Part shown: positions 42,503 to 51,578 of the stretch, one piece after another | How the letters are laid out: every line of letters begins with the position of its first letter | How positions within the stretch are numbered: position 1 is the first letter of the stretch | NCBI GenBank assembly: GCA_900314765.1 | Contig: OMWN01000024.1 | Coordinates: forward strand, 24,898 to 88,897 | DNA length: 64,000 nt | From: an uncultured Selenomonadales bacterium | Lineage (GTDB): Bacteria; Bacillota; Negativicutes; Selenomonadales; Selenomonadaceae | Reading direction: 5' to 3' | Notes under the pieces: generated by a model | Told to the model about the DNA's origin: nothing | Databases searched by the model: none | What the model saw: the letters and a program-made list of their open reading frames with translations, nothing else | Made by a program: the position numbers and the translations under genes

Positions 42503-44797
42503 ATGGCAATAAAGATAGCGCTTGCTGGCAACCCGAACTGCGGCAAGACGACGCTTTTCAACGCGCTCACGGGCGCAAGGCAGTTCGTCGGCAACTGGCC
42601 GGGTGTCACAGTCGAGAAGAAGGAAGGATACCTAAAGGGCACGGAGGATGTGGTCATTCAGGACCTGCCGGGCATATACTCGCTTTCGCCGTACACGCTC
42701 GAGGAAGTCGTGTCGCGCACGTATCTCGTGCATGACAAGCCCGACGTCATACTGAACATCGTCGACGGCACGAACATAGAGAGAAATCTCTACCTCACGA
42801 CGCAGCTCATCGAGCTCGGAATTCCTGTCGTCATGGCCGTCAATATGATGGACCTCGTCGAGAAGTCTGGCGACAAGATTGACCTCAAAAAGCTCGCGTC
42901 AAAGATTGGCTGCGAGGCCATCGAGATTTCCGCGCTCAACGGCGACAACATAAAGGAAGCGGCAGACCTCGCCGTCGCCGCCGCAAGGGAAGGCAGAAAG
43001 GTCGGCGCTGTCTCGATTTTCAGCGACAACATCGAGAAAGCGCTCGGCAAAATTGAGGGTGACCTCTCGGGCAAAGTGGACAAAAATCTCATGCGCTGGT
43101 ACGCAATCAAGGTATTCGAGCGCGACCAGAAGGTCATGGAGTCGCTGAGCCTGCCTGCCGAGACGCTGAAAGAAATCGAGGGCGTTGTCGAGGACATTGA
43201 GACGAAGGCGGACGACGATGCCGAGAGCATCATCACGGGCGAGCGCTATGAATACATCAGCGCCGTCATGCAGGACACCGTCGTAAAAGCGAAGCGCACG
43301 GGCGAGATGTCGATTTCAGACCGCATAGACAGCATCGTCACGAACCGCGTGCTCGGCCTGCCGATTTTCGTCGTCATCATGTTCTGCATCTACGCCATCG
43401 CGATGGGCGATTGGCCAGTGTCCATCGGCACGCACGCCACTGACTTCACGAACGATGTCATATTCGGCGAATGGGTGCCGGATTTCCTCGGTGGCGTGCT
43501 TGAGAGTGCGGGCATCGAGGAAGGCTCCGTGCTTTTTGGTCTCATCATGGACGGCATCGTCGCCGGTGTCGGCGCAGTCCTCGGCTTCGTGCCGCAGATG
43601 CTCGTGCTTTTCGTTCTCCTTGCTATACTTGAGGATGTCGGCTACATGTCGCGCATCGCATTCGTCATGGACCGCATTTTCCGTCAGTTTGGCCTCTCGG
43701 GCAAATCGTTCATCCCGTGCCTCGTCGCCACAGGCTGCGGCGTCCCGGGCGTCATGGCGTCGCGCACGATTGAGAATGACCGCGACAGGCGCCTCACCGT
43801 CATGACGACGACATTCATGCCGTGCAGCGCGAAAATGCCTATCATCGGCCTCATCGCCGGCGCAATATTCGGCGGCTCACCGTACGTCGCCGCATCCGCA
43901 TACTTCATCGGCATCGCGTCCATCGTGCTTTCGGGCATCATTCTGAAGAAATTCAAAGCATTCGCGGGCGAGCCTGCGCCGTTCGTCATGGAGCTTCCGA
44001 GCTATCACGTTCCTGCGTGGGGCAATGTCGCCCGCGCCGCATGGGAGCGCGGCTTCTCATTCATCAAGCGCGCTGGCACGATTATTCTTGTTTCGACCAT
44101 CATCATTTGGTTCCTCTCGAGCTTTGGCTACGTCAATGGCGAGTTCGGCATGACGGAGGAGCTCTGGGAAGCGCAGAAGATAGAGGACAATGAGTCCTAT
44201 ATCGGCGCGCTCGCCGCAAAGCGCAATGTTGACCCCGAGGACGTGAACCCGATGGATGACTCGCTCCTCGCGTCAATCGGTCAGACGATAGCGCCAGTGT
44301 TCCAGCCGCTCGGCTTCGGCAACTGGAAGGCAACCGTCGCGGCTGTGCAGGGCCTCGTCGCGAAGGAAGAAGTCGTCGCGACGTTCGGCGTGCTCTACAA
44401 CTACGATGAGGATGCCGACGGCGAGCTCGGCGAGGAAGGCGAAGGCATCTGGGCGCGCGTCGCCGATGACTACACGCCGGCTGCCGCAATGGCGTTCATG
44501 ATGTTCAATCTGCTCTGCGCTCCGTGCTTTGCCGCAATCGGTGCAATCCGCCGCGAGATGAACAACACGCGCTGGACGATGATTGCTCTCGCTTGGATGA
44601 CGGTCTGGGCATACGCGATGTCAGCTGTCGCATATAATCTCGGTGGCTTCATCATTGGCGAGGTGCCGTTCGGCGCGGGCACGGTGTTCGCCATCATCGT
44701 CGTCGCCGCTGTCATCTACGGCCTCGCGAGAAAAGGCTACGTGCCGGATGAGAAAATCCGTCCGCTGACGGCTGTCGATGCAGCTGCGGCAGAGTAA
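42503..44797 (+). CDS. feoB: Ferrous iron transport protein B
   Basis: 764 residues. Residues 1-165 are the G-domain: G1 GNPNCGKTT at 9-17, WPGVTVEKKEG (G2 Thr), DLPGIYSL (G3), NMMD (G4). The membrane part carries two Gate motifs including GKSFIPCLVATGCGVPGVMA, where cysteines line the iron path, and FMPCSAKMPIIGLIAG. About residues 560-620 form an acidic loop. It imports Fe2+ under anaerobic conditions. AAAGGGG precedes ATG. Confidence 0.96.
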   Translation: MAIKIALAGNPNCGKTTLFNALTGARQFVGNWPGVTVEKKEGYLKGTEDVVIQDLPGIYSLSPYTLEEVVSRTYLVHDKPDVILNIVDGTNIERNLYLTTQLIELGIPVVMAVNMMDLVEKSGDKIDLKKLASKIGCEAIEISALNGDNIKEAADLAVAAAREGRKVGAVSIFSDNIEKALGKIEGDLSGKVDKNLMRWYAIKVFERDQKVMESLSLPAETLKEIEGVVEDIETKADDDAESIITGERYEYISAVMQDTVVKAKRTGEMSISDRIDSIVTNRVLGLPIFVVIMFCIYAIAMGDWPVSIGTHATDFTNDVIFGEWVPDFLGGVLESAGIEEGSVLFGLIMDGIVAGVGAVLGFVPQMLVLFVLLAILEDVGYMSRIAFVMDRIFRQFGLSGKSFIPCLVATGCGVPGVMASRTIENDRDRRLTVMTTTFMPCSAKMPIIGLIAGAIFGGSPYVAASAYFIGIASIVLSGIILKKFKAFAGEPAPFVMELPSYHVPAWGNVARAAWERGFSFIKRAGTIILVSTIIIWFLSSFGYVNGEFGMTEELWEAQKIEDNESYIGALAAKRNVDPEDVNPMDDSLLASIGQTIAPVFQPLGFGNWKATVAAVQGLVAKEEVVATFGVLYNYDEDADGELGEEGEGIWARVADDYTPAAAMAFMMFNLLCAPCFAAIGAIRREMNNTRWTMIALAWMTVWAYAMSAVAYNLGGFIIGEVPFGAGTVFAIIVVAAVIYGLARKGYVPDEKIRPLTAVDAAAAE

Positions 44798-44853
44798 TAA
44801 TCGTGATAAAATAAGAAACAACATATAGAGTCTTTAGGAGGAAGTGAGAGACT

Positions 44854-45069
44854 ATGTCATTCAATCTTGGTACAGGAGCGGTGATTGCGGTACTTTGCGT
44901 AATCGTGTTCATGGCGCTCAGAAGCACCATCAGGAATTTCAGAAATGAAATCAAGGGCGGCGGCTGCAGCGCGTGCGGAGACAGTGGGACATGCCCGCAC
45001 TGTGCGAAGACCGGCGCAAGCGTCTGCCACTGCTCAGAGAACGAGCACAAGACTGGCGCGCCAGCATAA
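44854..45069 (+). CDS. FeoB-associated Cys-rich membrane protein
   Basis: 71 residues: one N-terminal membrane helix (GAVIAVLCVIVFMALRSTI) and a short cytosolic tail with a C-x2-C, C-x2-C and C-x-C cluster (CSACGDSGTCPHCAKTG, CHC). It is placed after feoB as in many Firmicutes. It is thought to assist FeoB. AGGAGGAAG precedes ATG. Confidence 0.85.
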   Translation: MSFNLGTGAVIAVLCVIVFMALRSTIRNFRNEIKGGGCSACGDSGTCPHCAKTGASVCHCSENEHKTGAPA

Positions 45070-45108
45070 GCGTAAAAATAAAATCCCATTTCCTTAATAA
45101 TGAAAAAA

Positions 45109-45162
45109 AGAGGCTGTTGCAGCTGGCGAAATTTCGTTGCTGCTGTGCAGCCTCTTCTTTTG
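45109..45162. terminator. Hairpin after the feo operon
   Basis: AAGAGGCTGTTGCAGC and GCTGTGCAGCCTCTT pair around GGCGAAATTTCGTTGCT, followed by CTTTT. Likely the feo terminator, of the same type as at 32472. Confidence 0.65.
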
Positions 45163-45226
45163 TGTCGCGAAAAAATTTTTTCACGCGCATTTTCCAAGCA
45201 TATAAAACTTAAACAGCTTAACGCCA

Positions 45227-45541
45227 ACCCTCTCCGCCCCTGCGGGGCACCTCCCCCAGAGTGGGAGGCATAGGATGATAGGCTTTAAGCGCTAAAGCTT
45301 GACGATTGAATAAAGTATTTTATGCTTTCGTTATTCGATTATTTAGCTAGAATTAAGTATATCACGCTTTTATGTGTAAATTATTAGCTAATGTAAATAA
45401 TATCAGCGTCTGTAACGCCAGCCTCCCCAATGGGGGGCAAACATGCCAGTGGCATGTTTGCGCGAGCGAATGCGAGGCGGATAAGCAGACACTTGCCGCT
45501 TTAGCGGCTTAGTGGTCGCTTATGCCGCTTGCGGCTGAGGG
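45227..45541. repeat. R1 repeat, copy e (right end interrupted)
   Basis: About 315 bp. The left end ACCCTCTCCGCCCCTGCGGG is normal. At the right, GCGAATGCGAGGCGG is separated from the terminal AGGGT by about 55 bases rich in GCCGCTTTAGCGGC and GCCGCTTGCGGC palindromes. It contains CATGCCAGTGGCATG like copy a. Confidence 0.6.
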
Positions 45542-45580
45542 TAGGTATCAGACATAAAATATTTTTCGCAACATATAAAA

Positions 45581-45630
45581 ACGGGCAAAGAAAAAGACGA
45601 TTCGCGAAATCGTCTTTTTCTTTGCCCGTT
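45581..45630. terminator. Bidirectional terminator after the TPR gene
   Basis: CGGGCAAAGAAAAAGACGAT and its complement form a stem of about 20 bp with the loop TCGCGA. T-rich stretches within the arm serve both strands. Confidence 0.75.
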
Positions 45631-45670
45631 TTCATTTCGGATTGCTTTTCGTGAGCCATAAGCATTCGCC

Positions 45671-46687
45671 TCATTGATACCCGTGCGCCTCGAGCGCTTT
45701 CAAGAGGTCGTCTGCCTCTCCCGCGTTGAGCCTGTCCGCCGTTTGCGCGTCGCTGTAGGCACTCGCATAATCCCCCAGCATGAAGTAATCCCATCCACGG
45801 TCATAATATGTGCGCGCCGTTGGCTCCAGTCTGATTGCCTCCATGTGGTCCGCCAACGCGCTCTCGTATTCAGCCTCGTCGTAATAGGCATTCCCGCGAT
45901 TGAGATAGGCGGTCGCATAGTTTGCATCCAAGCGGATGGCCTCCGTGTAATCTTGGATGGCCTGCTCATACTGGTTCAAATCCCGATATGAATTTCCACG
46001 ATTGTTATACGCCGTCGCGTAGCTCGGCTTTAAGCGAATCGCTTCTGTGTAATCAAGAACGGCTCTCTTGAATTGCTGTGTTTCATTGTAGGCGATGCCG
46101 CGATTATAATACGCAGTCGCGTCGTTCGCATTCAAACGAATCGCTTCGGTGTAATCTGTTATGGCCTTCTCGTATTGCTGTAAATTTTTATAAGCGTTTC
46201 CGCGATTGTTGTACGCATCCGCATAGTTTGGGTCCAAGCGAATCGTTTCGGTGTAATCACGGACGGCCTTCTCAAATTGATTCAAATCATAATATGCGAG
46301 ACCGCGATTGTAATATGCGTTCGCGCTTGTCGGCTCAAGACGGATGGTTTCCGTGAAATCCATGATGGCCTTCGCATACTGTTTCAATTTATAATATACG
46401 CCGCCGCGATTATTGTACGCATAGGTGTACGTCGGGTCCAAGCGGATGGCCTTCGTGTAACATTGAATCGCTTCTTGATAACGCGCTGGCTCTGCTGTCT
46501 GCGCATCATAGCCGCGATTATACCAATCGTCCGCCGTCAAAGTCTCGTGACGCTCGTCGTCCGTGGCGTACGAACTGTCCGCAGAGACGATGGGCGTTGG
46601 CAAAGCAATATAAGAAAGCGGCGTCGCCGTGCCGAGGCCAATGAAGAGCGACAGCGCGAGCGGCAAAATTGATGTTTTGCTTTTCAT
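45671..46687 (-). CDS. Exported tetratricopeptide-repeat protein
   Basis: 338 residues; AAGGG before ATG 46687. A hydrophobic signal (TSILPLALSLFIGLGTATPL) is followed by about eight consecutive 34-residue TPR units. Each has the pattern YxNRGxAYxxLxQYxxAIxDYTEAIRLxP, for example YNNRGNSYRDLNQYEQAIQD. The DNA of the units is about 102 bp and highly similar, so recombination could change the number. It probably works as a protein-protein scaffold outside the membrane; no lipobox is evident. Confidence 0.85.
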   Translation of the reverse strand: MKSKTSILPLALSLFIGLGTATPLSYIALPTPIVSADSSYATDDERHETLTADDWYNRGYDAQTAEPARYQEAIQCYTKAIRLDPTYTYAYNNRGGVYYKLKQYAKAIMDFTETIRLEPTSANAYYNRGLAYYDLNQFEKAVRDYTETIRLDPNYADAYNNRGNAYKNLQQYEKAITDYTEAIRLNANDATAYYNRGIAYNETQQFKRAVLDYTEAIRLKPSYATAYNNRGNSYRDLNQYEQAIQDYTEAIRLDANYATAYLNRGNAYYDEAEYESALADHMEAIRLEPTARTYYDRGWDYFMLGDYASAYSDAQTADRLNAGEADDLLKALEAHGYQ

Positions 46688-46698
46688 GGTGCTTTCCC

Positions 46699-48051
46699 TT
46701 ATCCTCTCAGTCCGAGGTTTATGAGGAACGCGATGGAGACAATCCACATGATGATGCTGATGTCGCTGAATTTGCCCTTGATGATTTTCATGATGGTGTA
46801 GCTCACAAAGCCGAATGCGAAGCCATTCGCGATGCTGCTCGTCATCGGCATCATGATGATGGTGAGGAACGCGGGCAGCGCCTCGTCGAAGTCGCTGAAG
46901 TTGATGTCGCCGATGCTGCTCATCATGAGGAGACCGACGATGATGAGCGACGGCGACGTCGCGAATGCAGGCACGAGGCCGATGAGCGGTGCGAACACGA
47001 GCGAGACGATGAAGAGGAGCGACACGGTCACGGCAGTGAGGCCCGTGCGGCCGCCCTCGGCGATGCCCGATGCGCTTTCTATGTATGAGCCGACGGTCGA
47101 TGTGCCGAAAATCGCGCTGAGCATCGTGCCGATGGAGTCAATCGTGAGCGCTTTGTCGATGTTCTCGATGTCGCCGTTCTTGTTGACCATGCCGGCTTTC
47201 GTCGTGAGGCCGATGAGCGTGCCGATATTGTCGAATAGCTCGACGACGGTGAACGTGAAGACGATGGAGAATATGCCGAACTCCCACGCGCCCTTGAGGT
47301 CAAATGCCCAGAACGTCTCGCCGACGGACGGGAATGAGAGGCTCATGACGTCGCCGATGGAGTGCGGCACAGGGGAGAGACCGAGCGCCATGCTGATGAT
47401 AGTGACGGCGAATATGCCGATGAGGATGCTGCCGCGCACGCCGCGCGCCATGAGGCCGCCCGTGAGCAAGAGACCGAATATCGACAGCAGCACCGTTGGC
47501 TCTGTCACGTGGCCGAGCGTCAGATACGTTGCCTTGTCGGCGATGATGATGCCCGTGCCCTTGAGGCCGATGAACGAAATGAAGAGGCCGATGCCGACGC
47601 CGATGGCCTTTTTGAGGTTTATCGGCACGGCGCGGATGATGGCCTGACGAATGCCGCCGAGCGTCAGAATGAAGAAGAAGACGCCCGAGATGAACACGGC
47701 GCCGAGCGCGACCTGCCAAGGCAGATGAAGCGTGCCGACGACATAGAACGTGAAGAACGCGTTGAGACCCATGGACGGCGCGAGCGCGACGGGGTAATTC
47801 GCGACGATGCCCATGAGAGCCGTCGTGATGGCCGCTGTGAATATCGTTGCGGCGACGGCGGCTTCCTTAGGTATGCCCGCCGCCGAGAGGATGTTTGGAT
47901 TGACGAAAAGAATGTAGGCGAGCGATATGAACGTCGTGAGGCCCGCGAGGAGCTCCGTGCGGACGGACGTGTTCTTCGCCGTCAGATGGAATATTTTCTC
48001 GAAAATCGCGGGGTTAGCAGAATTAGTTGAACTCACAGAATTATTTGCCAT
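46699..48051 (-). CDS. NCS2 family purine permease (AzgA/PbuG type)
   Basis: 450 residues, about 12-14 hydrophobic segments. Signatures of the AzgA-like subgroup: TELLAGLTTFISLAYILFVN, APSMGLNAFFTFYVV, and STVGSYIESASGIAEGGRTG near the middle. It imports guanine, hypoxanthine or adenine with protons. ATG 48051 is preceded by GGAGGAAC. The DUF2156 gene ends five bases before it begins, and the TPR gene follows 12 bases after its end, so the three may share a transcript. Confidence 0.92.
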   Translation of the reverse strand: MANNSVSSTNSANPAIFEKIFHLTAKNTSVRTELLAGLTTFISLAYILFVNPNILSAAGIPKEAAVAATIFTAAITTALMGIVANYPVALAPSMGLNAFFTFYVVGTLHLPWQVALGAVFISGVFFFILTLGGIRQAIIRAVPINLKKAIGVGIGLFISFIGLKGTGIIIADKATYLTLGHVTEPTVLLSIFGLLLTGGLMARGVRGSILIGIFAVTIISMALGLSPVPHSIGDVMSLSFPSVGETFWAFDLKGAWEFGIFSIVFTFTVVELFDNIGTLIGLTTKAGMVNKNGDIENIDKALTIDSIGTMLSAIFGTSTVGSYIESASGIAEGGRTGLTAVTVSLLFIVSLVFAPLIGLVPAFATSPSLIIVGLLMMSSIGDINFSDFDEALPAFLTIIMMPMTSSIANGFAFGFVSYTIMKIIKGKFSDISIIMWIVSIAFLINLGLRG

Positions 48052-48055
48052 GATG

Positions 48056-48976
48056 TCAAGGTTCCTCCAATTCCTTTGCGCCCTTTGGCGCAACGATGAA
48101 TTTTTCTATCATGCGGACGGGACGATATGATTCCTTCGCCTTGCGCAGCCCCTCGAGTCCCATGTCCTCTTGGCGATTCACGAACGGCACATCGGCCCAC
48201 TCGTGCTCGAGGAATGCCTGATTGATTGCGGCATAAGCGCCGCGAACGTCGGGCGATGCCTTCTCGACGTGTATGACGACCGTGTCGTCGTTGAGCATTT
48301 CGCCGAACGTGAATGCGACGATGCGTTGGCCGACCTTAAGCGCGCCGCCCTTGAGGCCGAACGATGGGAAATTGTTCAGTATCTCCATGACGGCAGTGCG
48401 CTCCGTGCCGATGTACGGGTCGTCGGGCGTTTCGGCGAGGAGCTTTTTGTACCACGTGTTCATGTTGAGCTTGCACTCGGGGACGATGTCGTCCGTTATC
48501 GGCAGATACTCGGCATCGGGATAGCTGCGCCAAAACGCGTTGAGGTGGTTTTTCTTCGTGTGATATTTTCGACCAGAGAGATTGATGAGGTCCTGCGTAT
48601 TATATAGGTAGTCTGCCTCGTTTCGCGAGGAGTCCACCGCATAGTCGCGCCCCGGCAGTGCGAGGTAGACGTCGGCGAGGCTTTTCTCGAGGCCGTACGC
48701 GAAAAACGGCTGGCCGACAGACTTCATCCATTTCTCCATCTTTATGGCGGCGGCCGTCATTTTCTCCTCGGGGCCAAACGACGAGAGCACCATGTACCTG
48801 CCCTCGAATTTCGCTGTGAGGAAAAGCACGTCGTCCTCTATCGCCCAGTGCATGTCGTAGAGGTCACGCCATATAAAGATGGTCGTGAAATTGAAATGCG
48901 AGTTCTCGTAGCGCCTCGCTCGGAAAAATGGGTCGAGTATGGGCTTGTCCTCGAGCTTTAATGCATGAAATTCCAT
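48056..48976 (-). CDS. DUF2156 (LPG synthase C-terminal-like) protein
   Basis: 306 residues of the GNAT-like DUF2156 family, related to the catalytic domain of lysyl-phosphatidylglycerol synthases. Visible blocks are NFTTIFIWRDLYDMHWAIED, YLYNTQDLINLSGRKYHTKK, and AFTFGEMLNDDTVVIHVEKA with VNRQEDMGLEGLRKAKESY. No membrane domain, so it acts as a soluble aminoacyl- or acyltransferase of unknown substrate. GGAGAC precedes ATG. Confidence 0.85.
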   Translation of the reverse strand: MEFHALKLEDKPILDPFFRARRYENSHFNFTTIFIWRDLYDMHWAIEDDVLFLTAKFEGRYMVLSSFGPEEKMTAAAIKMEKWMKSVGQPFFAYGLEKSLADVYLALPGRDYAVDSSRNEADYLYNTQDLINLSGRKYHTKKNHLNAFWRSYPDAEYLPITDDIVPECKLNMNTWYKKLLAETPDDPYIGTERTAVMEILNNFPSFGLKGGALKVGQRIVAFTFGEMLNDDTVVIHVEKASPDVRGAYAAINQAFLEHEWADVPFVNRQEDMGLEGLRKAKESYRPVRMIEKFIVAPKGAKELEEP

Positions 48977-49231
48977 TTGCTGATTGCTTGTCTCCTTTTC
49001 AAAAATGCGTTTAGATTGCCTTTAAGTGACTGCCTTCTAAAATATACCCCATTATAGCATGTATTGATTTCTTTTATAAACTAAATTCACAAATTTTTTG
49101 TCGCAAATTTTTGAGATTCTTTGAGCTGATGCTTTGCGCTTTTAATGAAAATTTTTATCGCACGCAGGCGGCGAATTGTGTATAATAAATTGTGCAAGAT
49201 GAGAAATAATGGAGAGAAGGGGGAGAGCCTC

Positions 49232-50134
49232 ATGGAAGATGATAATCAGGTGAGATTTGTCATTGTGACGGGCATGTCGGGCGGCGGCAAGACGCAGGCG
49301 TGCCGCTATCTCGAGGACTTGGGATTTTTCTGCGTTGACAATCTGCCGCCTGTTTTTATACCGAAATTCGCGGAGCTCTGCGCGCACTCGGCAGGCCACA
49401 TCTCAAAGGTCGTGCTCGTCGTCGACACACGAAGCCGTGAGTTTTTCGACACGTTCCAGCACGTGCTCGAGGACATGGACAGGGACGGCGTGAAGTATGA
49501 GATGCTTTTCATGGACGCGTCGGACGCCGCCATCATTCGCCGCTACAAGGAGACGCGCCGCCGTCATCCGATGGCTCCTGCCGCGCGCATCTCTGACGGC
49601 GTGAAGCGCGAGCGCGAGAGACTCGCGCCGATACGCGAAAAAGCAACGTACATCATCGACACGTCCAATCTCAAGAAGGCCGAGCTCAAAAACAAAATCA
49701 TTCGTCTTTTCGGCAATCCCGACGGCGTGACGCTCAATATCAACATCGTGTCGTTCGGCTTCAAATTTGGCATGCCGATGGATGCGGACATCGTGCTTGA
49801 CGTGAGGTTCTTGCCAAATCCGTTCTACGTTGACTCGCTCAAGCACAAGAGCGGCACCGTGCCCGAGGTCGCGGACTACATCGCGCGCTCGCCTGTCACG
49901 CAGGAATTCGAGGCGAAGCTCGACGACCTCATCACGTTCCTCATACCGCAGTACATAAAAGAAGGCAAGTCGCAGCTCGTCATAGCGGTTGGCTGCACGG
50001 GCGGCATGCATCGCTCCGTCTTCATCGCCAAGCACCTCTTTGACATGCTCGGCGCGCGAGGCTATCAGGCGACGCTCGAGCATCGAGACCTCATGAAGAA
50101 CGACGTGCAGGAGCACGTGCGCGAGAGCGACTGA
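49232..50134 (+). CDS. rapZ: RNase adapter RapZ
   Basis: 300 residues. Walker A GMSGGGKT at 14-21, LGFFCVDNLPPVFIPKFAEL, and C-terminal GKSQLVIAVGCTGGMHRSVF define the RapZ/YvcJ family of nucleotide-binding proteins. In Proteobacteria it controls glucosamine-6-phosphate synthase via small RNA. In Firmicutes the role is less clear. GGGGGAGAG before ATG 49232 sets the start. The usual neighbours (YvcK, WhiA) are not present. Confidence 0.95.
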   Translation: MEDDNQVRFVIVTGMSGGGKTQACRYLEDLGFFCVDNLPPVFIPKFAELCAHSAGHISKVVLVVDTRSREFFDTFQHVLEDMDRDGVKYEMLFMDASDAAIIRRYKETRRRHPMAPAARISDGVKRERERLAPIREKATYIIDTSNLKKAELKNKIIRLFGNPDGVTLNINIVSFGFKFGMPMDADIVLDVRFLPNPFYVDSLKHKSGTVPEVADYIARSPVTQEFEAKLDDLITFLIPQYIKEGKSQLVIAVGCTGGMHRSVFIAKHLFDMLGARGYQATLEHRDLMKNDVQEHVRESD

Positions 50135-50189
50135 GAATCGTGATGCGCTCTTTACAAAGCAACAGAAAAAGCGTATAATACTATTTCGT

Positions 50190-50266
50190 CGGGGCGTAGC
50201 CCAGTTTGGTAGAGCGCTTCCTTGGGGTGGAAGAGGTCGTGGGTTCAAATCCCGTCGCTCCGACCA
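50190..50266 (+). tRNA. tRNA-Pro (anticodon GGG)
   Basis: 77 nt including CCA. Acceptor CGGGGCG/CGCTCCG, D-arm AGCCCAGTTTGGTAGAGC, anticodon arm CTTCCTTGGGGTGGAAG, T-arm GTGGGTTCAAATCCCGTC. A promoter-like GTATAATACT stretch lies about 20 bases upstream. Confidence 0.96.
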
Positions 50267-50270
50267 TTTA

Positions 50271-50320
50271 TATGCAAAACAAAGCCGCCGCACATCTTCG
50301 CGATGCGCGGCGGCTTTTTG
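50271..50320. repeat. 50-bp direct repeat with terminator, left copy
   Basis: Begins TATGCAAAACAAAGCCGCCG and ends CGGCGGCTTTTTG. The hairpin GCCGCCGCACATC/GATGCGCGGCGGC with T5 terminates tRNA-Pro. It is identical over 50 bases to 51520-51569 on the other side of the Rpn-type gene. Confidence 0.85.
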
Positions 50321-50454
50321 TGTGTGGTGAATCGTTTGTAGTTTTACTTTTGTCCACCTCTTGAGGTGATGGTAGAGTTAGCGTTTATTGAAAACACAGC
50401 TTGAAAAGATGAATTAGAATCGATACAATATAAGAAGAAGGCGGGTGCAGTCTC

Positions 50455-51408
50455 ATGAAGCGCGAAGGGCGTCGCAAACAATCACAAGCGGCTACATATA
50501 CGGAAACAGATTGGACGTATGACAAGCAGGCGAAGGCGGTGCTCGGCAATCGTCAAATACTCGCACCCATCATTAAACGTGTCGCGCCAGAGTTTCACGA
50601 CGTCAGCCTTGAAGAAATTCAAGACCATTGCATCGATGGCGAGCCGCAAATCGGGACTGTTCCAGTTGCACCCGGCAAAACGAACCGCAAACGTCAGCGC
50701 ACCACGCAGTATATTCGGGGACGCCAGACGGAGGACAGTGTGATCGGCGAAGGCTGGGTTACATTCGATGTGCTCTTTTACGCAAAGGCGCCGAAGAGTG
50801 ACGAGCGCATCAAGATTATCATCAACGTTGAGGCACAGCGGAATAACCCGAAATATAATTTGACGCGACGCGCATTCTTTTACATGAGCCGACTGCTTTC
50901 ATCACAGAAAGAACGCGATTTCGTCGGCGAAAACTACGATGGCATCTGCAAAGTCTATACGATTTGGCTTTGCTTCTATCTGCCAAAAGGCAAGAAGAGC
51001 TCCATCACGCACTACGAGCCAAATGAGATTTGCGACGTCGGTGATTATCACGACAACAAGGAAAATTATGATTTGTTTAACATTACTGTCATTCATATCG
51101 GAAATGACGAAAAAACAGACACGTTGTTGAAATTCTTGCATCTCGTGTTCATGTCAAGACTCAGCGAGAGAGAACGCGAGGAACGTCTGCAAAAAGATTT
51201 TGGAATGAAATTGTGGGACGAGACGAGAGAGGGGTTGAATGTCATGTGCAATTTGAGCCAAGGATTGAAGGATGAAGAGAAAAAAGATACGATTCTGCGC
51301 TTATTGAAAAATGGCAAGGGAATTGACATCATGGCAGCAGCGACAGGATGGACAATCGAGCGCGTCCAAGACTATTTGAAGTCGCAAAACCTTCAGCCAG
51401 CACAATAA
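50455..51408 (+). CDS. Rpn/PD-(D/E)XK nuclease family protein, locus 3
   Basis: 317 residues. Nuclease core: WVTFDVLFYAKAP (Asp) and IKIIINVEAQRN (the E-x-Q motif). Then comes FFYMSRLLSSQKERDF and KVYTIWLCFYLP, as in PDDEXK_2 proteins of gut Firmicutes. The C-terminal 55-80 residues are a separate helical module (KDEEKKDTILRLLKNGKGID). The gene is flanked by 50-bp direct repeats and has different codon flavour (more A/T) from its neighbours, so recent insertion is likely. Confidence 0.8.
   Translation: MKREGRRKQSQAATYTETDWTYDKQAKAVLGNRQILAPIIKRVAPEFHDVSLEEIQDHCIDGEPQIGTVPVAPGKTNRKRQRTTQYIRGRQTEDSVIGEGWVTFDVLFYAKAPKSDERIKIIINVEAQRNNPKYNLTRRAFFYMSRLLSSQKERDFVGENYDGICKVYTIWLCFYLPKGKKSSITHYEPNEICDVGDYHDNKENYDLFNITVIHIGNDEKTDTLLKFLHLVFMSRLSEREREERLQKDFGMKLWDETREGLNVMCNLSQGLKDEEKKDTILRLLKNGKGIDIMAAATGWTIERVQDYLKSQNLQPAQ
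51244..51408 (+). CDS. Candidate intragenic small protein within Rpn locus 3
   Basis: In-frame ATG 51244 has GAGAGGGG about nine bases upstream and would give a 54-residue C-terminal protein (CNLSQGLKDEEKKDTILRLL after Met). It matches the arrangement in the two other Rpn loci. Inference only. Confidence 0.4.
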   Translation: MCNLSQGLKDEEKKDTILRLLKNGKGIDIMAAATGWTIERVQDYLKSQNLQPAQ

Positions 51409-51519
51409 TGCGGTTTGTTGGTGAGAACGATGCAGATTTTAGAGAAGATACTGTCTAGAAAATTTGAAACAAATGTTGAGCCAATAAGGGTCGTAATTTG
51501 AGTTAATACAAAATATTTC

Positions 51520-51569
51520 TATGCAAAACAAAGCCGCCGCACATCTTCGCGATGCGCGGCGGCTTTTTG
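51520..51569. repeat. 50-bp direct repeat with terminator, right copy
   Basis: Identical to 50271-50320. Here its hairpin terminates the HD-GYP gene arriving on the minus strand (A-run on the plus strand to the left). Confidence 0.85.
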
Positions 51570-51578
51570 CGTGTTGTT

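Noticed and set aside
45750..46500. Regular repeats of about 100 bases, considered as a CRISPR-like or tandem non-coding array
   Set aside because: They are the 102-bp units of an intact TPR gene. Each unit keeps the reading frame and TPR pattern.
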